Shown here: in pieces, positions 47,601 through 59,600 of the stretch
Position numbering within the stretch: position 1 is the first letter of the stretch
Layout: every line of letters starts with the position of its first letter
NCBI GenBank assembly: GCA_030141605.1
Contig: JAQGDQ010000521.1
Location: 1 to 64,000 of the forward strand
DNA: 64,000 nucleotides
Source of the DNA: Tubiluchus corallicola
Lineage: Eukaryota; Priapulida; Priapulimorpha; Priapulimorphida; Tubiluchidae
Direction of reading: 5' to 3'
Translations under genes and position numbers: made by a program
Notes under the pieces: generated by a model
What the model was told of the DNA's origin: nothing
The model's input: only the letters and a program-made list of their open reading frames with translations
Database searches by the model: none

Positions 47601-50600
47601 ATAGTTCCTTTTCTAGAGTACTATTCTTACTATTCATTTCAATTGAACTTTGCTTCCAATACTTGCTTTTGTATTAGCAAATATTTGATAGACATGCAAA
47701 GTGCACTTGTCTAATTGCTGTTTGTTATTATTGTTGCAGCCTTCCCCCGCAACCCGACGGAAACTCTTAGCTAGGATAAATGTTGATATGTATGAGAGTT
47801 CGGGGGCCTCACTAACAGCTGATGCAGTGCCGGGTGGTAGTGCTGAATCAGCTACTGGAACTGTACCTGTAAGTGAATTAATTGTGAATATGGTTGTCAG
47901 ATGTGATCTTGTGATGTGACGTCTTTGATGCACTCAATGCATTTTTTCCGATTTTCTGACTACTACTGTTTATATATACTTTGTAATTTCATACTAGCAC
48001 ATTTCTTGGTTTAGAGTTACTACTACTAAACTTGCAAAAATTTAATGTATGCATTAGGGCGTTAGCTCAGTAAGTGAAAGTTTCTAGCTCAAATCCAGAC
48101 TTTGCCAAACTTTTCATATTTTCTTAATACGTTTGTTTCAGACTCTTTTAGTTTCAAAAGCTAATAACTGGGCGGTTCATTCCATCTTTTTGTTTCTTGT
48201 GCCTGGCTATATGATTGAAAGAATACCGATAATGAGTTAAACATCTTAAATGTTTAGTAGCAAGCACCTAGCATTTGTATTCAGTTCTTAATGCAGACTT
48301 AACTTTCTCTAAATAATTAGAACTGCTTAATAATGTTGGGAAAGATTTTGGACATTACTATGATGATAATTATACATTTAGTGATCGGCTAGCACATGGA
48401 CTGTATTGGATGATGAATTGAAATTAATTATGCTACTATCGCTTTGATTAATTAATTAATAAACTATTTATTTATATTGTTACCATTATACTAGCTTGTC
48501 AATGTATTGCATTCTGATATGCAAATAAAAATGAAATATATAACATAAGTCTTAGTAAATAATAATACTAAATCACCTAGCCATATAAATGTAAACTGAA
48601 AATAGGTGAAAGCATTTACTTGAAGTGGTTTTTCTCGTAAAACTTTTTTACAGTGACACTTTTCGTTACTATTCTTTTAGTGTGAATGCGCTTTAGACAC
48701 TATCACAATACTGCATAGATTTAGATTAGGGAAGTTAACAAAAACAAGCTTTTGTTACAGGTAAATGGCAAGCGTAGTTTGAAAGGAACCTCAGATAATC
48801 TTGCCGATACTATACCGGAAGAGCTACCTTCAGATGACGGAAGTTCAGGTATGTAAAACTGTAATCATTCATTTTGCTTGGACCATATTCAAGCAGGGAT
48901 GAACCAATCTGTCCTTTTTGTCCATTTTTTGCCCAAAAAAATGGCTAGTTCTCATATCAAGATAGACCTGGTCAGGCTATTCTTTATGAATGTGGAGGGG
49001 AGAGGTCAAAGATCAGAATCATTATTTTTGCTTTTGTTTTTGTGGTTGTTTACAACCATTGTTTACAGCCTATGTAAAATTATCTGCTGCTTGTGTCGTC
49101 ATATACAGTGAGAATATCTGCTTTAAAGTTTTCTTTGTATGCTGTATGTAAGTACGGAATTAAAGGATCAGTAAATCAGTATCACAGTGTAAAAAGGTAC
49201 CATTTATTGGTTTATAGTGAAGACCTTGAGACCATGACACATATTATATATAAGTCTGTTGTGGATTTTGCGGTGTGGTTTGGTTTTGTACATGTAAATG
49301 CATTAGCTGCAAATACATTCCTTGTTTTTTTTTGTTTTATGCAAATTGACGCGTTGTTTATGCATGAAGGCTTGATTTTACCCAAGTATTTTAACATCTA
49401 ACAATGGTAATAAGCACTGAGTGTTTGTCTAAGGCTTTAAAATAAGAATTTTATGCAACAGGATATAGCGAAGAGTCAGACACCGAGAAACGGATAAGAG
49501 ATGTCGAGGCAGAGTTTGCTAAACCTTCGCCTTCGCCACGAAAACAGCGATTTCAGGTAGGGCCTATTATAAGGAAACTATTTTTAAATCAAGATGACAA
49601 ATGTGATTGGTTTACAGTAGATTCATTTCTGTGTACAAAACAGGATCCTTGCGCCTAAGTATAAGTACTGGTATGGGAAATGGTGTGAGAATTGTTTTTA
49701 CAACTGAAAAATTTCTGGCGTGGCAGTTTGCCCAAAAGTTGAGGTTAGTCCTTGCTCCAACATTTGTATTGCATGTCAGACTAGTGTAAAGTTTGGTTGT
49801 TTTGAGTCTTCCTACAATATTTGAGATTGTGTATAAGATTTCCTACAATATTTGAAAGAAGCTTTATATAGGCCAAACAAAAGCATTATGCGCTCACATA
49901 TTTATGAGCGCGTTAGAGAAAACTCTTTTGTAGTAATTTATAAGAAGTTTTCATCACATTTAAACTTCAGAATTTCTTAAATTATCTTATTCGTGTCCTA
50001 TCAAACTTATGAAAGTTGTCAAAATGTTTTTGATAATATATTATTATTGTACGGTATTAAAGCTATTGAAGCAGTTCTTCTTTTTTCTTTGTTGTTTATG
50101 ATATTAGCTACTGTGTGTGTGTGTTGTCTCAGAACTTAAAGACATTCAATCAACGAACTTTTTACCTAAGAAATTCCTAGAAACAGTATAAAAATTACAT
50201 CAACAAACTTATTTGTAAATCTATTAAGAAACCAGGTAAAGTAACTGGTTACTTGAACATTTTGTCACATTTCATCATTGCAAGTGTGGAGAACATCAAG
50301 TTGTTATAGTTTCATACACTTTATTGTAACATTTTTGGTTTAAACTTGATTCTAGCTAATGATGTCAAAAATAACTTACTATCTGTTAACATGTTTTTGT
50401 GCTTACAAATTAGCTGAGCCCTGCACATCAGACGTTTGAATATGCGCCATTATTCTTTTTCTAAATTTTCGTAATTTTCTAAGTAAAGATACTAATATGA
50501 AGCTGTTATGCTTGCTGGTTTTTGTAGATGTGATTTACTGTCTGCACTAACCGTATAGCAATAATATTGCTTTCTTTGATAAAATTCTGCTGAGCATGTA

Positions 50601-53600
50601 TGTATATGTTGAATTAGTAGCTTTGTTCATCAATCATTCATCATATTGCATTAAGATTAAGAGAAAACGGATTGTTGTTACTATGCACATACATAAACTG
50701 AAAATAATGTATAAATTTAAATGGTGAAACTTATTTTTATTTAGAAAAGGCAAGTATTGTTTTTTCGACGAAGACCACTACACTAAACCGTCTGGTCAAT
50801 ATTATTATTATTATATTATTATTACCACCATGCTTGCTGTGCAAAACATGTTATTGCTTTATTTACTGACGTTTCACTCAAAATCACATTCTGTGGAAAA
50901 GTACTTTACATTATTTATATATTATAGGGTTCTGATCAGATAGCTATAGCTATTTCTCACCTCACTCTCAGCCCGGATGCAGCTGTATGCCACGATACAT
51001 CCGTACAACGACTGTTTGTCGCATTCCAGTTTCTAGGTTTTCCACCAGAGGAACTAGAGACACCATTCAGCTTACCAAAACCCGAGCCAGGAAAATCCAT
51101 ATCATTTAATTTCAGGAAAGGTGAGTTGAGATTTTTTGGTTTATACTGTAATATAGCATATTTTATACTGTAATTATTCACATTCTTGACTAGTGTTTGT
51201 GTAAGCATAGCATTTATAAACCTCAAAGTCACAACTTTAGCTGGGTGGAAATACTTTTGTTGTATACCATATTTACTCCTTTTAGTGCCTATGCTTAATT
51301 AAAGGCCTGTCTCAATAAGCGCTTGAGGAAACAGAATGAAGAAATAATAAGCATTTGATATAATGAAAAATCTGCATCAGTCTCAGCTCATGTACAAAAC
51401 TTTACTGTAAAGCTTGCTTATTTTGCAGTCACATTAACACTAGCATGCAGCATAGATTTATTGTATATTCTTTCAAATTGGCACTGTTTTGCTATGGATA
51501 CCCGGCATACATAAGGAGTAAAGACGTTTGAGGTCTTCAAAGTAACAAAGCGTCAATGCTTGAATAAGGGCCCACTAATGGTTGAAAAAATAAGGTGCGG
51601 GTTCTAAAACAAGTAAATACGGTACTTCATTTTTGCAAAAATTATACAATATTGTGTAGGACTAGGGGAGTTCCTGAAAATTACCCTAAATTAAGCAACA
51701 CTTGGCTAGTCAGTGAAGGATGTGTGACTGTCTGGTTTAGTACTTGCTCTGGGTGGTTTCATTCTTCATATTGATTCAGGCTGTTTACCTTCGAGAGAGG
51801 AAGAACTCGCTTCCTCTGTGGTTCATTGTCTCTTCTTGGTGGGCTTAGCCTTATTACTGAACAAAGTTCCTGTCTTACCACGACAATTCATATCCACCCT
51901 TACCTACCATTGAGTGCTGGATTCCAGTGGCTGAGTGCCGAACTGTATAAAAAAAGCGTTTTTAGCCATTTACAGTACACGACTGGTTTTTTTTTTAGCA
52001 AGCAATTTTTAACAGTTGCACTGTGCTGGTTTGTAAAATCACTACTGCCCGTGCACTGGCCAGCAATGACCTTATGGTAATTCCACTTATGTGTGTTAAT
52101 TGTTGCTGGTTGCTCTCTCTTTCGAGATTATAAAACTAATTAATGTTAAATATAGCTGCTGCAAACAAGTGCTATCTTTGTCGTTGATAATCATTTAATT
52201 CATTCCTTAAGTGAAGCTTTTCAGCAATTAATTACTGTCCTAGAAACTAGTGATGAAATTTCAGTATATAAACGACAATTATTTACAACTGTGTCATGGC
52301 CATGACTGTTAACCACCACACCAACAAGTCACTTAACTTGGGTAAATATTCTTGTTTATTCTACACCCAAGAAGAATTATATTTTTAGCCTTGAACAGAG
52401 GTATGTTAAACTACCAATTTTGTTTAGAAGTAATTGTGCACAGGCTAATAGCACTGTTTTGTACATAGCTAGAGTTTAATGAGTGAATTATATGCAGTTA
52501 AATGTCTTCATGTGACCACCATTTTAACAGATCTCGAGAAAAGAGCATTCAGTATTGTTCCCAAAATATAAAGTTTTTAGAAATGAAAACTTTGCAGAAA
52601 AGTTAAAATAACAAAAGAGGTGATCGAGTGAAGTTTATTAAACCTTTATGATTCAAACTTTTTTCCCCCACTTAATATTAATGAGTCTAAAATTCATACT
52701 TTTTTTGCATAGTAACTCACTTTTCAGTCACTATCAAAATAGATCCACTTTTGATATAATTCAGGATTGTATAAAAGCTACAAACTGATTCAGTGAATGC
52801 TGTTATGTCAATCATAGCATCGCAGTTGAAAGCATATTATAAGTGTGTCTACTTGTATTATAACATTTATTCATGACCTAAGGTATGACAATGCATTTTT
52901 TGTGCACTAAGACTGTGGAAATAAACAATGTTTAAATAAAAGACAGATTACCCAAATACAACATTATTGCATGGAGATCCCTAGCAAAACCCCCTTGTTA
53001 AATTAGTGATATAATTGCTAGTAAATTTTTATTATTAAAATATTATACAGCACATTTAAAAATTGAACACCCAGTATGGGATAAGTAATGTACACAAATA
53101 CAAAAAATGTTTGCATTCTAGGATGAAAAGATAAAATTTGTCTAAAAACTGTCCGCATTGGTTATATTGTAATTATTGTCAGTGAAGGAATGAATTTTAG
53201 ACGAAACTGGTTAGGCCTTGTTGTAATGGCCAATATTGTTAAATTTTTGACAGCTTTTACTACACTGCAGCCATTTTGTGATAGCAACTTGATTTAAGAT
53301 GCATTTTTGCTGCAATAGAAAAGGTACAATACCATTGCTTTCAACTTTATTATCAGTTAAGTCTGACAAGTGTTGTTACGCATGAGGGTAGCTCACATCA
53401 ACGTATCCAAGCAGTGGTTGTTCTTTTCGGTATCTGTACAGTGTTCTTGGTACATAATATTCATGGCCTTCCCTGTAACATAACAAAATAATTATTACCC
53501 TACAGTGAACCTTTGACATTCACAGAAATATGACAAAATTTGCTATGGAAATAACGTGTCCCTTAAGAAGGATGATCGCAGATCTAGGATTGATATTCTT

Positions 53601-56600
53601 AGAAAGATATTAGATGCAATTGCCTTCCTTATTGATGTCATCATATAGCCGTGCATACTAAATGACATTAAATGACCCGCGTGACCCAATTTAGCTATAA
53701 TTTGCTTGTACAAGGAATTAATTTGCAGAATAAGGCTCGGTTGTTGGATATATTTTTACAGTTTTATTGTATTTTGTCCCATTAATTCGTTTCTAGGAAT
53801 TGCGCCAAATAGTCAGGTTTCCATTATTATGTATCAGTCAACGTAACGCAGACAGTGAGGATTAGCAAATGATAATTTGTCATTGCCAGGGATTCTTGTT
53901 AGTTTTTTCTACCGTGCAGCCTCTCGCTGTTTATATAGACAGGAAATACAATCCAATGTGACTGAGAAACTTCTGCCTTTTCACTGTCTCATTTTAGATT
54001 GTTATCCTTCATAATGAAATGGATTCTGGTAGAATCACAACCATCAACTCCATAAGTGAATGTTGAGTACTAGATATCAGCTTGCTGTGTTGTTAACTGT
54101 ATAGCAAAGGATCCAATAAACCAGTCAGCCAACTACTTAATGAGCTAATCAAACAACAAAACATCTTTTTACCTACCAATCAACCAACTATTATCAGCTA
54201 ACCAGTAATTAAATATACCAACAACTGCCATTAACTCATTTCAGACCCACTAAATAAGCACTCAAATGAACTTAGCTAGTATGTCAACCAATAAATTAAT
54301 TTATCAGTCCTGGATGTTAAGAACATTATACTGTAATAACAATCCAAGTTATTTTAGTATCTTTGCAGTTTATAGGTGCTGCAAGTTGTCTATGGTTTCG
54401 CCACAATAGTCGTTAAATTATAAACCATCACTGACTCGAGTTTTCATAGAGAAAAGTCGTGCAACCTGTGTTCAGTTAGTCTGGCTTATCTTTTGTGTTT
54501 AATATCATTCATAACAATAATTCAAGTACTAATTCTAATTAGCCAACCTGGTCTGTTTAGATTAGCCATTTATCTACTGTTTCTTATTGACCCAATTAGC
54601 TAACGTTTGTTTGCACAATAAGCAATTCTCCAGAACTAAATGTCTAACAATGAAGCATGTTTGGTTAGCTGTGTGAGATAATTGTTTCGTTTATTCCTCT
54701 TGTGAATTTTCACTAATGTAGCTTCGAAGGCTGCGAAAACGGCACAGTAATGTGGTGCAATATTAAATATGCGAGAATTACAGTGAATTCGCAGGAATAC
54801 AAATCAAATTGGCAGATTGGTTGAACTTTGGCTGACCCACTACAGGGGTATTAGTCAGAAAAAATTGCAAACCTGATACATCTCAAGCACTTCTTGGGAG
54901 AATAGCATAAATAAATAATCAACAAAAATGAATGCTAAAACATTTAGCCAGGAATTGAATAAATTGAGAAATTTGATCTGTGAAAAAACCAATGAAAGGG
55001 CTGGACGAATTTTGTGAATTCTCATAATTTTATGAATTGCTTGATACACTATTAAGGAATATGCTGAAAAATTTATAGTTTCTCTGTTTAGTTGGTTTGC
55101 AATTTCCACTTTTCATATATATTCTAGTTCAACAAAGGCTTTGTACTGAAAAAAAATTTATAATTGTATCTAGTCCAGATACATTATGATGCCATATCCC
55201 CACTATACATATGTGCCAAAACTGTGACACTTTGAGAAAAATCTTCAAAAAATGAATGTCACTTCTAGCTATAGATGTGTCCAATACATTTTCAGGTCTA
55301 ACAAGGCAGATAATATGTGTCCCAAAGATGTATCTCTGCAACTGAGACAGAATCTGACACCATAATGTTATAGGGATTTCGAGCGTAATGACTTGATGAA
55401 CCTTGATATATGTCTTGTAAAAGTGTCTTTAAAAATGCATTCTCAAACAAGAATTTCAAATGCCAAGATGGTGTACCCATTCAAGTAGCTTGATTCATCA
55501 TATTACACTTTTCATTATGGTACCGTGGTTATAGCCATGTTTACTTATTAAAAAGGGAAGTATGTTAAAGTGATATGTTTTGTAAATTTATTTTTCTGCT
55601 TTACAAAAGAAAAATTGACTCACTTAAATTCATATTCATATCCTTGAGTTTTTTCTGCAATTTCTTCTGCTTCCGCTGTATCAGTGGCATGCAGACTCCC
55701 ATATGATTCGCCACTTCTTTCAAAAGAATTGCTGCTGCTTCTCTGTCCTTCTCCCTCTATTACTCCTCTACTAACTGGACCGAAAGTTGTGACGTGGAAT
55801 TCTCCTTTCTTCGGAATTGGCTTTGCTCCTGTTACATGTGCTCTTTGAGTTATGTCTGGGGATACAGGTTGTTGATGTTCAGGCAAGTAAACTGGTTTTG
55901 TAGGAGGCAGTGGCTGAGGATAGTGCACTGGTTGAGCTTCTAGAATTGGTTGTGGTATGTATACTGAGTTATCTTCTAAAAGCGTTTGAGGTTGGTGAGC
56001 TGGATTAATTGTTGGAATTGATTGAGGTTCATTTATTGGTAGAGGATGATGCACTGGGTTAGCATCAATAACTGCTGCACTGTGTTCAGGTTGGTAAGCC
56101 CTTGCCAAATGTATGTCATTTTTGTCGTATGGTAGCAGCAATTTTTCTGATTGATGTCCAGCTCTTTGGCCATCGTATCCTGTTTCAATTAATTTCACAT
56201 TGTTGGTTGGTCTTTTGTGAAGAATTTCTGAATCACTGGTGTGTCCTTCATAAAGGTAGCCGTACGGTGCTGCCACCATCATGTCATCCATGGATAGTAT
56301 CCGGACACCGCCTGGAAGGCTGTGATAAACTGAGGTTTTTACAACCTTGCCTTCCTGAATTTCATTCACTGTGTCATATCTCGGCATCATCAAGTAGTCC
56401 GGTACATAATCTCTGCGTTCTGGATGTTCCGGATAAGTTTCTTCGTAAAGGACCATGCAATTTGTTATACAAAAAATAGCTGCAAGAATAAAGCCACTTT
56501 TTCTTGACATTTTTTAAATTTCTGTGTGGCTTCGAAGTAGTCGTCTGGAGTCTATTTAGAATGTATTTTCCCAAGGTAAGATGGTTCAATGCCAAATTTC

Positions 56601-59600
56601 TTCAGCAATAGCCTGCAATTTATTTAAAAAAATTGTAAATAATTAACCAGTAAAATAGAATAGACAATGTACTTCGTGTACTATTTTTATATGTGTAAAA
56701 TAGATTAACATCAATATGAGGAAAAAACATCTTGTTGCTTATGTGATAAGGACTCAGCACGATTAATATAGAAGCGCATTGAATTAATTCATGAATTTGT
56801 GATACAGTTTTGTGTTTTTTAATCAAACAACTAACAAAACTTTTTTAATGTTGAAATTGATAATATCTTGCACACTAGCAACATTTTAAAGCTTTGGAAA
56901 AAATTGTAGTTTGATAGCAGTATTGCTAATTATGTCTGCTTTTACTAGTTTTAGTAGACATATTCAGCACAATAGTACATGTATACAAAAAACTCACTTA
57001 TATTAAAATCACTCACCTCTGCTTTTACCTTTCCAAATCATCACACCAGTTGCTTCACTGGCAGAACACGATCTGTTGTCAACTAGCTGCCAGCTAAAGG
57101 TAATTGTTACACAAACATGGTATTGTTTAGGAAATTTCACTTTCAAGCACATAACTAGGCCAGTCTATTAAATTGTTTACTCAGCAGTTTCTATCTATTG
57201 GTAGTCAGCCACCAGGAAAATTACCCTTAGATGCTTGAAAATTTATTCCAGCATGCAACAAATTGAATTTTTGTTATTTGTTAAGTTTTTCTGTAGATTG
57301 TCCGCATGTGTAAAATTAAGTTAATTTTGGTATCCATGGTAACTTTGCTTAAAAAGGCTTAGTTGAAGTTATTCTTGTAAATTACTTTCTGTAACTAGCG
57401 CGTGGCATGACACTATCATTAATTTCTAACCTTATATATCAAGGTTAGATAATTAACTATTAATAATTTTTTATTTGTACATGTAAACTTATACTTGAAC
57501 AATGTTTAATCTCAAAGCATTTTCACAAATTATAGTTATTACAAGAACAGATTCCATCTTGTGTTAACTAATTTTTAAGGATTTTTGTTGGATTTGAATC
57601 CGTCACCCCTGTCAGCAAGTGACACTTCTCTGTCCGCTGCGCCACTCAGACTCTGAGAATAGTGTCAGTTATTCTTGCCGCTGATCGTATTTAATGCTAT
57701 TTTTATTTTATTTCAGTTTTTTATGTCGACAGAGGAACTAACTTTGAGAAGAGGAAGCTCCTGGCTAATATGTTACTACCTGGGCCTCCTGAAGATAGCA
57801 AGTGAGTCGTGTCTCTTAATTCATAATTTCTTAATTTAATTAATGAATTAATGTTTTTGCTTTCCAAGAAAAATTACAGTCAATGTACTGCAGAAAAATT
57901 TCTACCTTAGTTATTATTAACCTTTTGATAGCCAGGCAAGCACTCATGTAAATTATAAGTGAACCCTTAGTAATGTTAATTGTTGTCACTAATTAAGAGG
58001 ATCTCGTTTAGTTCGTATCCTTAGTTACATTAATGGCCCTGTATTTTCATTTGTTGGAAAGTGTTATCGCTAAAATCGGTAAATTTGCCAAACACTGGCA
58101 TTTCGATACTGAATTACGTAATAGTAGGTAGTTACTGTTTTTGTTTTTTTTTGGTGTTGTATGGTATTTTTAAGGACATTTATTTTTTATTTGAGATTCT
58201 CGGCTTTATTTGGGTGTTTTCAGCCAACTTCGATAAACTACATGACAGAACATTAGAGAAATATGTGATTGTCGTAAGTCATGCGCTAAAAGTGCTCATG
58301 ACTCCTCTAAAGTAATAGAATGATATTTTTGTTACTATTTGTGAGGGAAACTATTATGCATTTTTGCAAATGATCTTAGCATCGTTTTTCAAAAGCTCTA
58401 GCTATGACTATTGGATTGTGAAACGTTGATGGCGAAAACGCTGATGACACATTAAAGGCAGGAATTATCGGTGCTGAAAAATTATTTCTGTACATAATAG
58501 CTGACTAGTTAAGCATTATGATCCACAAAAGTTAAGCAAGACTGAGCTTGGTCAATAAATGAATGGGTAACTGCTGGACGCTGTACTAGTCGTGGACAGT
58601 TTCATTTATCATATTGATTCGGCTATTCTGGTTATTTCTCTAACTGAATATATATATATAACTGTTGTTAAGACACCTCTGCTATTTCAGAGTCCCACGT
58701 TAGGGGATTAGCCTTTATAATAAGCCAGATTCCAGTCTTGCTACAAACATCCAGATTAAGCATTCTCTGCTTTTATTCCTGGATCCTGCTTTGCAGTGTT
58801 TCAAGCAGTATAAAATATAGATCATTCCGTAGCGTAAGGTGTCTCAAGTGAACGTAAATTACATGTGAGCTATAAATGTACCTGCAGGACAGTTACAATT
58901 TAATAAGAAATGATAGTAGTTATTCTAGTTTTTCTAGTTATTTTATCAGATTTAGATTCATATTTTATATTTTGTCTTCAGGTTAACTTTTAGCATTGTT
59001 AGCGAACCTCCAGATGATAATCATAGTGCTGACTGTGAAGATATTGGCTACGCCAGCATAGATGTCCGTCAGGTAAAATGACTCACTTTGCATCAACCAT
59101 GTTTGTTTTATTCTGAGAGTGTAATGCATGCATTTATTCTTCTGCTACCGACTCAATGGAAATTGTGGCAAATCTAAAACTGCGGACTTCTTATTTACAC
59201 ACTATTGTAGTATGACATAACCCATAATGACCCCAATTTAATAATTTCGAATTAAGTGCTCAGAAATATTATATTAATTTAACAATAATTTTGTTTAATA
59301 ATTTCGGTAAGCTAACGAAGCTTGATAGTGGTCATACAGGTGAAATGATATACTTTTGAATTGTTATTATGTGGTCATTGAAGTTACTTTTTTTTATTTT
59401 TACATTACCCAGATTATTGTTTTATAAACTGAGATCACAGACTCGCTTGTTCCTTATATCCATTTTCATTTTGTTTCATGAAATGGTCTCCTAACTACTA
59501 GACCAAAATTTTTGGCAAAAGTTACGATAGCTTAAAATCTAACACACTGTGAACTATTATACAAGTATATATTTTTGTTGTATGTCTAATTTCAAGAGAC

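Noticed and set aside
54100-54300. Tandem array rich in CCAACTA and CAACCA
   Set aside because: No fixed period on inspection; low-complexity only.
56102-56479. 125-codon + frame
   Set aside because: Shadow of the antisense nested gene; no splice or homology support.
57583-57653. Functional tRNA gene
   Set aside because: A and B boxes are recognisable, but the stems do not close and the B box departs from GGTTCGAATCC.
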